A stretch of DNA of 42,222 bases from Chloroflexota bacterium (GTDB lineage Bacteria > Chloroflexota > Dormibacteria > Dormibacterales > Dormibacteraceae): assembly GCA_005880695.1 (NCBI GenBank), contig VBGR01000001.1, positions 1 to 42,222 on the forward strand, read 5' to 3'. The notes beneath the pieces were generated by a model, which saw nothing but the letters and a program-made list of their open reading frames with translations, was not told where the DNA came from and made no database searches. Below, piece after piece: positions 32,816 through 40,777 of this stretch (its first letter is position 1; every line of letters begins with the position of its first letter). Position numbers and translations under genes: made by a program.

Positions 32816-34066
32816 CTACTTGCCGGGGTCGGCGACCCCGGCGACCGTGGCCACCACCTTGTTCGTGTATCCGAGCTGGGGGTCTTTGACCAGCTCCCGG
32901 ATGTAGACGGGGTTGATGACGTTGTGGGTGGCGGCATCGAACTTGAAATCGCCGCGAGGGCTCTTGAAGGAGACCGCTCCGATCGCGGCCAGGAATTTGG
33001 TCGGATCCTTGGTGTCGCCCTTGACCGCGTTGAGCGCGTCCACGATCACCCGCCCTGTGTCGTAGCCGTCCATGGCGAAGACGTCGGGCGGCTTGTTGTA
33101 CGCCTTGCGGTAGGCCGCGACGAAGTCCTTGTTCTCCTTGGTGTCGAGCGTCAGCGCCCAGTGCAGGCCGCTTACCGCGCCGACCGGCGCCCGGTCGCCG
33201 ACCGAGCCGAGCACGTCCTGCTCGACGAAGAAGCCGGACCCGGTGACCTTGATGTTCTTGAGCGCGCCCAGCTCGTTGGCCTTGTTCAGGAACCCCACCG
33301 AATCGGTGCCCGAGAGGAACACATAGATGCCGTCCGGATTGGCGGCCGTGATCTTGCTGACCCAGACCGCCCAGTCGCCCGTGTAGCCGAGGGGAGGTGC
33401 GACGTCGGCGGCCGCGAACTTGCCGGTGTAGGTCTCTCTGAAAGACTGCGCGGTCTCGGCTCCGGCCGGGTAGTTGGCGTAGACCAGGAGGACGTTCTTC
33501 AAGCCCAGCTTGTCCTGCACATAGCTGCCCATCGGGTGGGTCGGCTGCCAGTTGCTGAAGGAGGTGCGGTAGATGAAGTCGGACTTCTTGGCGCGGCTGA
33601 TCACGTTGGCGCCGGCGTTGGCGATGATGGTCGGCACCTTGTTGCTGGTCAGGTAGTCGCGGTTGGCGACCGCGTTCGGGCTCAGCACGTAGCCCGCGAT
33701 CATGTCCACGCTCGTCTGCTCGACCAGCTTCTTGGTCGCCGCCACCGCATCATCGGTGGAGACCTTCTCGTCCTCTTTGAAGACGGTGATCTTGCGGTTG
33801 CCGGCCTGGTTGCCGACCTTGTTGAGGTAGAGCTGGATGCCGTTGGTGATGCTCGAGCCCAGCTCGGCGTACACGTTCGAGTAGGGGAGCACGATGCCGA
33901 GCTTGAACTCGGCGCCGGTCGGTCCGCTCGGACCCGGCGTGACGGTGCCGCCACCACAGGCGGCCAGGGCGGCCAGTCCGGCCGCCGACGCCGACAGCTT
34001 CAGGAAGCCCCGACGGTCGACGTCCTCGCCAAGCTTGGAATCCAGGTAGCGCTCGATCTCGCTCAT
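32816..34066 (-). CDS. Periplasmic/surface binding protein of a Liv-type importer (Tat lipoprotein)
   Basis: A 416-residue substrate-binding protein. The N-terminus carries a Tat motif (DRRGFLKLSASAAGLA) and a lipobox LAAC at about 33-36, followed by a Gly/Ser/Pro linker, so it is exported folded and lipid-anchored. The mature part has the LivK/Peripla_BP_6 pattern (FKLGIVLPYSNVYAELG, EDEKVSTDDAVAATKKLVEQ, VYANYPAGAE). The class also binds aromatic acids and amides. The ATG has GGAGG 6 nt upstream. First gene of the operon that continues through livH, livM, livG, livF and the FAH-family gene. Confidence 0.9.
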   Translation of the reverse strand: MSEIERYLDSKLGEDVDRRGFLKLSASAAGLAALAACGGGTVTPGPSGPTGAEFKLGIVLPYSNVYAELGSSITNGIQLYLNKVGNQAGNRKITVFKEDEKVSTDDAVAATKKLVEQTSVDMIAGYVLSPNAVANRDYLTSNKVPTIIANAGANVISRAKKSDFIYRTSFSNWQPTHPMGSYVQDKLGLKNVLLVYANYPAGAETAQSFRETYTGKFAAADVAPPLGYTGDWAVWVSKITAANPDGIYVFLSGTDSVGFLNKANELGALKNIKVTGSGFFVEQDVLGSVGDRAPVGAVSGLHWALTLDTKENKDFVAAYRKAYNKPPDVFAMDGYDTGRVIVDALNAVKGDTKDPTKFLAAIGAVSFKSPRGDFKFDAATHNVINPVYIRELVKDPQLGYTNKVVATVAGVADPGK

Positions 34067-34083
34067 GTCGCTCCTCCGCCAGC

Positions 34084-34089
34084 TATCTT
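34084..34089 (+). promoter_or_regulatory. Candidate -10 box TATCTT (leaderless)
   Basis: TATCTT ends 7 nt before the ATG at 34097. It lies in the 30-bp gap between this gene and the divergent binding-protein gene, which by contrast has a Shine-Dalgarno. Confidence 0.45.
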
Positions 34090-34096
34090 CTCGGCC

Positions 34097-34873
34097 ATGC
34101 CTCGACTCCGGCTCGGCGATGCGGTCCTAGCCTACGACGCCGCGGGCGCCGGTGCACCAATCGTCTTCCTGCACGGCGTCGGGTCCAACCGCAGCACCTG
34201 GGCCGGCCAGCTCGCCGAGTTCGGCCGCGACCACCTCGCAGTCGCAGTGGACATGCGCGGCTACGCCGAGTCGGAGGCCGACCCCAGCACGGTCTCGCTG
34301 CCAACCTTTGCCCTTGACGTGGCCGCACTCATCGACCATCTGGGCGCCGGCCCCGCTCACGTCTGCGGACTCTCCATGGGCGGCCTGGTCGCCCTCCACC
34401 TCTGGCGGGAACGCCGGGACGCCGTGCGCTCGCTGGTTCTCTGCGACACCTTCGCCTCCCACCCGGTCGCGGCAGCCGGCCATCCCAAGCGGATGGCTGA
34501 AATCGAGGCCAGCACGATGCCGGAGCTGGCTCGCGCGCGCATGCCCGCCGTCTACGCGCCAACGACCGACAAAGCGATCGTCGAGCGCGGGATCGCCGTC
34601 TACGCCAAGCTCGACAAGGAGGTCTACCGTGCGGCGAGCGACGAGGTCTGGCTGCAGCGTCTGGAGGACGTCGCCCGTTCGGTCACGGTGCGTACCCTCG
34701 TGCTCGTCGGCGAGCACGACACGATCACGCCGCCGCCGCTCTCGGAGGTGCTCCACGCGCTCATTCCCAAGTCCAGGCTGGCCCTGATCCCGGCGGCGGG
34801 CCACCTCGTCAACGAGGAAAATCCGACGGCTTTCAATGGCTTGGTGCGCGAGTTCCTCTATGAACTTGGTTAG
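34097..34873 (+). CDS. Alpha/beta hydrolase, 3-oxoadipate enol-lactonase-like
   Basis: A 258-residue hydrolase with oxyanion loop FLHGVGSNRSTW, nucleophile Ser in VCGLSMGGLVAL, acid Asp in LVGEHDTITPP and His in PAAGHLVNEENP. This order and the DMRGYAESE segment resemble 3-oxoadipate enol-lactonase (PcaD) and ring-cleavage hydrolases. The position beside an aromatic-acid importer operon fits, but the substrate is inferred. The ATG at 34097 starts the conserved sequence; the same frame extends upstream antisense to the binding-protein gene and is spurious. It overlaps the next gene by 14 bp. Confidence 0.85.
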   Translation: MPRLRLGDAVLAYDAAGAGAPIVFLHGVGSNRSTWAGQLAEFGRDHLAVAVDMRGYAESEADPSTVSLPTFALDVAALIDHLGAGPAHVCGLSMGGLVALHLWRERRDAVRSLVLCDTFASHPVAAAGHPKRMAEIEASTMPELARARMPAVYAPTTDKAIVERGIAVYAKLDKEVYRAASDEVWLQRLEDVARSVTVRTLVLVGEHDTITPPPLSEVLHALIPKSRLALIPAAGHLVNEENPTAFNGLVREFLYELG

Positions 34874-36596
34874 GCGTTTCGCCCCGATCCTCGGTTTGCT
34901 GGCGCTGCTGGCCCTGCTGCCAGTCGGCGCGCAAGCCCACCCCGAGCGGCCCGCCCACTTCCCGCCGGGCACCGGCCAGGTGCCGACTGTGCACTTCGGC
35001 GGGCCCAGGCTGATCGTCTGCACGAAGGACCTCTTCGACTTTCAGAAGCGCATCGCCCGTTACCAGCCGGGCCTCAAGATCACCAACGAGGCCCTCTTCG
35101 GCGACTGCCTGAGTCGCGGCTTCACGAGCCTGCAGGACGCAGTCGACCACGTCGTCCAGCCGGGCACGACGATCTCGATCCTGCCGGGCGTCTACACCGA
35201 GGACGCCTACACCGGCCCGCCGTCAGGCGCCTGCGCCAACCTGAAAGCACCGGTCTCGACGGCCTACGGCATGCAGCTGCTCTCCTACGAGCAGCAGAAG
35301 GCCTGCCCTCACAACCAGAACCTGGTCGCCATCCTCGGCCTGAAGAACCTCCAGATCGAAGGGACCGGCGCCTCCCCGCTCGACGTCATCATCGACGGCC
35401 GCTTCCAGAAGCTGAACACGGTCCGCGCCGACCGCGCTGACGGCGCCTACTTCCGCAACTTCACAGTCCAGCGGGCGTCCTTCAACGCGCTTTACGTCCT
35501 GGAATCGGACGGCTTCGTCATCGACGGCATGGTCGGTCGCTGGAACCTCGAGTACGGCTTTCTCACCTTCGCCACAGACCACGGCCTGTACTCGAACTGC
35601 GAGGCGTACGGGAATGGCGACTCCGGCATCTACCCGGGCGGCACCTCCGACATCAACAAGAGCCGCGGCTACCGGGTGCCGCGCTACGCGATCGAGGTGA
35701 GCCACTGCCGCTCGCACAACAACCTGATCGGCTACTCGGGAACGGGCGGCGACTCGGTGCACGTGCATGACAGCGAGTTCGACTCCAACACGACAGGAGC
35801 GACCATGGACAGCGCTTTCCCGAACCACCCCGGCCTGCCCCAGAACCACGCCTTCTTCGAGCACAACCGGATCCACGGCAACAACGTCGACTACTACCGC
35901 TACGTGCGCGACGGCACCTGTCGCAAGCCGCTCCTGCTGATAGGGATCGAAAAGGGGGTGGTCTGCCCTGCCGTCGGCCCGCCGATCGGCACCGGGGTCG
36001 TCGTGGCCGGCGGCAACTGGAACACCTTCCAGGCCAACTGGATCTACGACAACTGGCGAGAGGGATTCCGAAGCTTCTGGGTTCCCGCCTTCATCCGCTC
36101 GGACTACAACCTCGGGGACCAGTTCGACACCTCCAACCACGACCGCTTCATCGGCAACCACATGGGTGTGGCGCCGAACGGCAGGCAGCTGCCGAACGGC
36201 CTCGACTTCTGGTGGGACGGGCAGGGAGTGGGCAACTGTTGGGACGCCGGGTATTTCGCGAGCGATCCGGTTGGGCTGCCGGGCTGCAACTCACCATCGG
36301 CGAGCCCGCTCAATTACATCCCGGACCCGGGCAAGGCCGTTTACGGTGTGAACTGCTCCAACTACAACCTGCGCAGCTCCGCGATCCCGGCGGGCTGCGA
36401 CTGGTTCGACCGGCCCGTGCGGCCTGGGACTCTCGCCTGGCGGTGGAGCTGGCTCTGGCCGCTCTCCATGCTGGCCGGAGTGCTGGTGGCCGGCGCTACG
36501 CTCCGACGGCGGCGAGCAGGTTCGCCACCGCCACGAGGGAGAAGGCCACGACGACGAACCGGAGGCCGACCCAGGCGGCCCGCGGTCCGGGCCTGA
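34860..36596 (+). CDS. Secreted parallel beta-helix protein with C-terminal membrane anchor
   Basis: A 578-residue protein. A Sec signal peptide (RRFAPILGLLALLALLPVG) with AQA cleavage near residue 26 is followed by a region with FTSLQDAVDHVVQPGTTISILPGVY, the typical lead-in of right-handed beta-helix proteins. Rungs continue to about residue 440 (repeated N-F-T-V, YSNCEAYGNGDSGIY, VHVHDSEFDSNT). Several cysteines occur. Near residue 530 a hydrophobic helix (LWPLSMLAGVLVAGATL) followed by RRRR looks like a sorting-type anchor. The last 30 residues are Arg/Pro-rich and overlap 101 bp of the convergent gene, so the natural end may be shorter. Likely cell-surface; enzymatic activity is not evident. 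Confidence 0.78.
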   Translation: MNLVRRFAPILGLLALLALLPVGAQAHPERPAHFPPGTGQVPTVHFGGPRLIVCTKDLFDFQKRIARYQPGLKITNEALFGDCLSRGFTSLQDAVDHVVQPGTTISILPGVYTEDAYTGPPSGACANLKAPVSTAYGMQLLSYEQQKACPHNQNLVAILGLKNLQIEGTGASPLDVIIDGRFQKLNTVRADRADGAYFRNFTVQRASFNALYVLESDGFVIDGMVGRWNLEYGFLTFATDHGLYSNCEAYGNGDSGIYPGGTSDINKSRGYRVPRYAIEVSHCRSHNNLIGYSGTGGDSVHVHDSEFDSNTTGATMDSAFPNHPGLPQNHAFFEHNRIHGNNVDYYRYVRDGTCRKPLLLIGIEKGVVCPAVGPPIGTGVVVAGGNWNTFQANWIYDNWREGFRSFWVPAFIRSDYNLGDQFDTSNHDRFIGNHMGVAPNGRQLPNGLDFWWDGQGVGNCWDAGYFASDPVGLPGCNSPSASPLNYIPDPGKAVYGVNCSNYNLRSSAIPAGCDWFDRPVRPGTLAWRWSWLWPLSMLAGVLVAGATLRRRRAGSPPPRGRRPRRRTGGRPRRPAVRA

Positions 36597-36798
36597 CGGC
36601 GATCGCCAGGGCGGCCACGAGCAGCAGCTTGATCACGATGTAGAGCCCGAAGTTGCCTCGCGTGAGGGCTGCGGCCACGAACGGATTGTCCTCGTGCCGC
36701 CCAGCCGTGAGGCTGAACCAGGTCGTCGCGACGTCGGCGAGCTGGCTCAGGGCCAGGAGGCCGATCCAGGTGCCCGCCAGACGTCGGCTCACGACCAA
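36496..36798 (-). CDS. Small DUF5658-like membrane protein
   Basis: About 100 residues with three hydrophobic segments. LSQLADVATTWFSLTAGRHEDNPFV is typical of DUF5658: a helix carrying D-x-x-T-T, a short loop with an E-x-N-P-like element, then two more helices. I chose the TTG at 36798 because a TACGCT box lies 9 nt upstream; a GTG at 36792 is equally possible, and an ATG at 36885 would add 29 residues without hydrophobic or conserved character. The 3' end overlaps the beta-helix gene tail on the other strand. Function unknown. Confidence 0.62.
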   Translation of the reverse strand: MVVSRRLAGTWIGLLALSQLADVATTWFSLTAGRHEDNPFVAAALTRGNFGLYIVIKLLLVAALAIAVRPGPRAAWVGLRFVVVAFSLVAVANLLAAVGA

Positions 36799-36807
36799 GG
36801 CTTGCGC

Positions 36808-36813
36808 AGCGTA
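36808..36813 (-). promoter_or_regulatory. Candidate -10 box TACGCT (leaderless)
   Basis: TACGCT on the minus strand ends 9 nt before the TTG chosen as start of the DUF5658-like gene. No clear -35 at normal spacing. Confidence 0.35.
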
Positions 36814-36952
36814 CGGCCGGCCGCCGTCAAACCCAGGACAAAACGCGAAAACGGCTACTTTGACCGGTCCGATGATGCCCTCCATGAAGTAGAGACCATC
36901 GAAGCGTTTTCAAACGACGCAGGGGCTGGGAATCCGCCGTCGAAGCGTGTGC

Positions 36953-36978
36953 GGCGGCCCGGGGCACTTGAGGCCGCC
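36953..36978 (-). terminator. Hairpin after the sugar importer permease genes
   Basis: GGCGGCC (36953-36959) and GGCCGCC (36972-36978) form a perfect 7-bp stem with a 12-nt loop, starting 7 nt after the stop of the last permease gene on the minus strand. No T run follows, so it is a candidate only. The surrounding 36886-36985 holds no gene. Confidence 0.35.
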
Positions 36979-36985
36979 ACCGCGA

Positions 36986-37867
36986 TCAGCCTCTAAGAGC
37001 GCCGCCCGTGATGCCTTCGACGAAGTAGTCGAGGAAGACGTTGTAGAGGATTGCGACCGGGATCCCGGCCATGAGGGCGGCGGCCATGAGCTCACCCCAG
37101 AAGTAGATGTCGCCCCGGATCAGGCTCGCAGGGATACCGACGTTGAGCAGCTGCTGCGAGGAAGAGGAGGTGAATGTGAGTGCGTAGACGAAGTCTTGCT
37201 GGGCCAGCGTGAAGGCGAAGATGGCGGTTGTCAGGATGCCGGGGACGCTGACCGGCAGGACGACCCGGATCACGGCCTGAACTCGGTTGCAGCCGTCGAC
37301 CAAAGCCGCTTCCTCGATCTCCAGCGGGACGCGTTTGAAGAAGCCAATCAGCAGCCAGAGACAGAAGGGGATGGTGAAGCTTGGGTAGACGAGGACGAGC
37401 GCCCACTTGTTATTGCCGAGGCCGAGGCCGCCGCTGATCACCTGGCTGAGGGGCAGGAAGAGGAGGGTGGGCGGCACCAGGTACGTCATGAAGAGGCCGA
37501 TCGCGATCTTCTCGCCGCCTGGGACGTGCAGGCGCGCCAGCGCATAGGCGGCCGGGACGCAGATGGCCAGCGTGATCAACAGCACGAAGGCAGCGATCAC
37601 ATAGGTGTTCCAGTACCAGGTCATGAAGTTGGTGTGGAGGAAGAGCTGGTCGAAGTGCGTCAGCGTGAGCGGCCGCCGGAACCAGAAAGGACTGACCGAG
37701 GTGTCGATCAGGTCCGTGTCAGATTTGAAGGCCGCCATCATCATCCAGTAGAGAGGGAAGACTGCGATCGTGAGGTAGAAGACGAGGGCCAGGTAGAGCA
37801 GCGCCCGGTTGCTGATCCGGCGCGGGCCGGGGCGGTTCTGACGGATCGCAGGTACGGTCACGCTCAC
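36986..37867 (-). CDS. Carbohydrate ABC importer permease (MalG type)
   Basis: A 293-residue permease with six hydrophobic segments (first at about 22-42). The ATPase-coupling EAA loop is intact: EIEEAALVDGCNRVQAVIRVVLP. The order Y-W-M-M-M-A-A-F-K-S after helix 1 is typical of MalG-type CUT1 permeases. The start is a GTG overlapping the stop of the upstream permease by four bases. It pairs with that permease; the binding protein lies further upstream on the same strand past an opposite-strand gene. Substrate: probably an oligosaccharide or polyol, not determinable. Confidence 0.88.
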   Translation of the reverse strand: MSVTVPAIRQNRPGPRRISNRALLYLALVFYLTIAVFPLYWMMMAAFKSDTDLIDTSVSPFWFRRPLTLTHFDQLFLHTNFMTWYWNTYVIAAFVLLITLAICVPAAYALARLHVPGGEKIAIGLFMTYLVPPTLLFLPLSQVISGGLGLGNNKWALVLVYPSFTIPFCLWLLIGFFKRVPLEIEEAALVDGCNRVQAVIRVVLPVSVPGILTTAIFAFTLAQQDFVYALTFTSSSSQQLLNVGIPASLIRGDIYFWGELMAAALMAGIPVAILYNVFLDYFVEGITGGALRG

Positions 37868-38808
37868 AGCGACTCCCTCCGGTAGAGCATGCGCAGGAAG
37901 ATGACCACTCCGATCAGCAGGAACGGGAAAAGGGCGAGCGTGATGGCCGAGCCCTGCCCCAAGTTGCCACCGACGATGCCCACCTGCCAAGCCTCCATCG
38001 GAAGGGTCTCGGTGGCGTAGCCAGGGCCCCCCTGGGTCAGCCTGTAGACGGCCGTGAGGTCGCCGATGGTGAAGGTGACGTCGTAGATCAGCCCAATGAA
38101 GAGGATGGGCGCGATGATCGGCGTGATGACGTAATGCCAGGTCCGGAAGAAGCCCGCGCCGTCGACCTTGGCCGCATCGAGGAGGTCGCCCGGAATTGAC
38201 GTGAGGCCCGCCAGGATGATCACGCCCGCGAAGGGGAAGCCGCGCCAGATGTTGACGATGAGGATGGCCAGATACGACCAGAAAGGATCCCCCAGCCAGT
38301 CGGGATAAGGCTGCTGGAACCAGTGAAGTTCATGTCCGAAGAGGTAGTTGATAATGCTGAACTCGGGGTCGTACATCCACTGCCAGCCGAGCAGGGAAAG
38401 CGCAAAAGGCAGCGTAAAGGGCAGCATCAGGAAGGCGCGCACGATCTTCTTCCCGAACAGCGGCTGCAGCAGCAGGAAGGCCAGGCCGATGCCGAGCACT
38501 GCCTTGGCGATCTCACTGAAGAACGTGAAGCCGAGTGTGTTCCAGAAGGCGCGCTGGAAGACCGGGTTGTCCAGGAGGCCAGTGAAGTTGCCAGCGCCGA
38601 CGAAACCCTGGTATTCCCCACCGATGAAGACCCGGTTGACGCTGAAGTAGAGCGACAGGAGGAAGGGGTAGCCGACGAGCAGGAGGATGTAGAGGATGGC
38701 CGGCAGGGTCAGTAAGTAGCCGGTCGCCAGCTTCAGCCAGGCACCGCGCCCGCGCACCCTGCGCTCAACGACGGCGGCCCGTCGGACGCGAATCGACAGT
38801 GGCCTCAT
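37864..38808 (-). CDS. Carbohydrate ABC importer permease (MalF type)
   Basis: A 314-residue permease with six hydrophobic segments. The coupling loop reads SIPGDLLDAAKVDGAGFFRTWHYVITP, an EAA-type motif in which the first Glu is Asp. The sequence YRLTQGGPGYATETLPM near the C-terminus is the TxGGP signature of MalF-type CUT1 permeases. ATG start without a Shine-Dalgarno. A TAGCTG sequence lies only 2 nt upstream and is too close for a -10. It is divergent from the fused permease gene. Confidence 0.88.
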   Translation of the reverse strand: MRPLSIRVRRAAVVERRVRGRGAWLKLATGYLLTLPAILYILLLVGYPFLLSLYFSVNRVFIGGEYQGFVGAGNFTGLLDNPVFQRAFWNTLGFTFFSEIAKAVLGIGLAFLLLQPLFGKKIVRAFLMLPFTLPFALSLLGWQWMYDPEFSIINYLFGHELHWFQQPYPDWLGDPFWSYLAILIVNIWRGFPFAGVIILAGLTSIPGDLLDAAKVDGAGFFRTWHYVITPIIAPILFIGLIYDVTFTIGDLTAVYRLTQGGPGYATETLPMEAWQVGIVGGNLGQGSAITLALFPFLLIGVVIFLRMLYRRESL

Positions 38809-38857
38809 CCCAGCTACGTCAGTCGGCTTGGAGTACGGTACCGCTTGCGGCCAGCAG

Positions 38858-40711
38858 ATGCACCCTACCGCAAGAGTGACACCAACCGCGGCGCGACGCG
38901 TCCGGGGCCCCTCTTTGCGACGGTCGCCTCACTGGGTGACCGGCTACTGGCTCTCTCTTCCCGCCCTCTCCGTGGTGCTCGGATTGCTCGCCTACCCAGT
39001 CGCCTACGACGTGGTGCTCAGCCTCACCAGCGCGCACGAATTCGCCGCCTCCGGTCCCTACGTGGGCCTGGCGAACTACGGGGCGATTCTCGCTGACCCG
39101 CGCTTCTGGACCGGGGTGCGCTACTTCACCTTCTGGATCCCGGCCACCGTGCTGCTGGAGGTGGCGGTGGGCCTGGCGACGGCGCTGCTGCTGTGGTGGC
39201 GGTTCTGGGGGCGGACGCTGCTCTTCGTCGCAGTCTTCGTGCCCTGGGCCTTCCCTGCGTCCTTTTCCGCGTTCGCCTGGTACTCGATATTCGTTCCGCC
39301 CTTCTTCTCCTTCTATACGCACCGCGCGGTGCTGCTCAAGTTCTGGCTCGAGGACCATTTCGGGCGCGGGACGATGGACTTCGCCGCCCTCAGCGCCATG
39401 GGCGTCTGGAGAGTCAGCTCCATCATGGCGATCTTCCTGCTCGCTGGCCTGAATACCATCCCGCGGGACCTGATCGACTACGCGCGCTTGGAGGCGCGGA
39501 GTCCGCTTAACTACTTCTGGAACGTTCTTCTGCCGCTACTTCGGCGCTACCTGGTGCTGGCCGCGATGATCGGCGTTGTCATCACTTTCATCGACTTCGA
39601 CTCCATCTACCTCGAGAGTGCCCAGCGAACGACCGTCCCGGTGGTCGGGACCCTCGCCTACCAGCGCGGAATCCTCCTTGGCGACACCGGCTACGCCGCC
39701 GCTCTTAATGTCATCAGCCTGCCCGTGCTTCTACTGGTCGCCTTAGTCGGGCTGCGTTTGATCAGCCCTAACCGCGACACTCCAGCTCCCGCGGCGGATG
39801 TGCGCCTGCCAGAACGGTCTCTGTTCGTGACGGGCCTGCTACAGCGATCCGGCCGAGGTGCGCCGCGGACGCCGCGCCTTCCCCTGCGCTGGCGCCGGCG
39901 GCTCATCTTCGCGGCCGGCACCTTCGCGGCGATCCTGGTCGTGGTCTTCCACCTCTTCCCGGTCTACTTTGTTTACAACCAGGCTGTCGTACCGGTCCAG
40001 GAGCTGGCACTCGGGCAGCCCTTCTTCGTTTTCCACCCCGACTACAGCAACTTCCACGACGCGGCGATCCCCGGTCCTCTGTGGCTCTGGGCTCGCAACA
40101 CGCTGGTCGCCTTCGGCGGCGCGATCCTCATCGGTACGACCCTGAGCATGCTGGCCGGGTATGGTCTGGCGCGATTCAAGCCGCCGGGCGCGGAGCTGCT
40201 GGCCAAACTGGCCTTCGCCAGCTTCTTTGTACCTCAGTTCGCTGTACTCGTCCCTCTCTACGCCATCTATGCGGCCACCGCCTTGGACAACACCCTGAGG
40301 GGACTGCTCCTGATCTACCTGACGATGGTGGTGCCGTTCTCGACGTGGCTCTTCTACGTCTACTTCCAGGGCCTCGATCCCAGCGTCGAGGAGCACGCCT
40401 GGCTCGACGGCAACCGCCGCCAGGCGTTCGTGCGCATCGTGGTCCCGATGAGCTGGCCGGTCTTCGTCGCGAGCGCCCTGTTCAGCCTCGGTATCCTCGG
40501 CTCCGACATCGTCTACGGCTCGGCGCTTGCTCTCAGCGACAGCGTGAAGACGCTGCCTGTCGGCCTGGGGCTAAGCGCGATCTCGCTCGACGAATGGGCG
40601 AACGTGAGCGCTGACATGCTCGTCGCCTCACTTCCTCTCATCGTTCTTTGCGCCATCCTCGGTCGCAGCTTCGTGCAGGGCATCCAGGCGGCCTTGCTCG
40701 AAGGGGCCTGA
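38858..40711 (+). CDS. Two carbohydrate ABC permeases fused in one protein (MalF-MalG type)
   Basis: A 617-residue protein with about twelve hydrophobic segments in two permease halves. Half one (about 20-300) has SLPALSVVLGLLAYPVAYDV and a coupling loop near residue 205 (LIDYARLEARSPLNYFWNVLLP) that is degenerate: EAA is DYA and the Gly is lost. A hydrophilic linker at about 300-345 is rich in Pro and Arg. Half two has a more standard loop near residue 509 (VEEHAWLDGNRRQAFVRIVVP). Normal CUT1 systems keep these as two genes. No stop or frameshift lies in the linker. ATG 38858 is the chosen start; a TTG at 38828 would add ten residues. No binding protein or ATPase is beside it on this strand. 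Confidence 0.82.
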   Translation: MHPTARVTPTAARRVRGPSLRRSPHWVTGYWLSLPALSVVLGLLAYPVAYDVVLSLTSAHEFAASGPYVGLANYGAILADPRFWTGVRYFTFWIPATVLLEVAVGLATALLLWWRFWGRTLLFVAVFVPWAFPASFSAFAWYSIFVPPFFSFYTHRAVLLKFWLEDHFGRGTMDFAALSAMGVWRVSSIMAIFLLAGLNTIPRDLIDYARLEARSPLNYFWNVLLPLLRRYLVLAAMIGVVITFIDFDSIYLESAQRTTVPVVGTLAYQRGILLGDTGYAAALNVISLPVLLLVALVGLRLISPNRDTPAPAADVRLPERSLFVTGLLQRSGRGAPRTPRLPLRWRRRLIFAAGTFAAILVVVFHLFPVYFVYNQAVVPVQELALGQPFFVFHPDYSNFHDAAIPGPLWLWARNTLVAFGGAILIGTTLSMLAGYGLARFKPPGAELLAKLAFASFFVPQFAVLVPLYAIYAATALDNTLRGLLLIYLTMVVPFSTWLFYVYFQGLDPSVEEHAWLDGNRRQAFVRIVVPMSWPVFVASALFSLGILGSDIVYGSALALSDSVKTLPVGLGLSAISLDEWANVSADMLVASLPLIVLCAILGRSFVQGIQAALLEGA

Positions 40712-40723
40712 GGAAGGAAACAC

Positions 40724-40759
40724 ATTCGAGGGGCGGCGTCCTGAAGTCGCCCCTCGAAT
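40724..40759. terminator. Bidirectional terminator-like hairpin
   Basis: ATTCGAGGGGCG (40724-40735) and CGCCCCTCGAAT (40748-40759) are a perfect 12-bp inverted repeat with a 12-nt loop, placed between the converging ends of the fused permease gene (40711) and the binding-protein gene (40778). There is no T run on either side, so it may act as a barrier or by Rho rather than as a classical intrinsic terminator. Confidence 0.65.
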
Positions 40760-40777
40760 TCCCCTGCGGCGGACCCG

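Noticed and set aside
32669-34096. Upstream extension of the alpha/beta hydrolase frame across the binding-protein gene
   Set aside because: The extension is antisense to a clear Tat lipoprotein; the hydrolase family begins at the ATG at 34097, which also has its own -10-like box.
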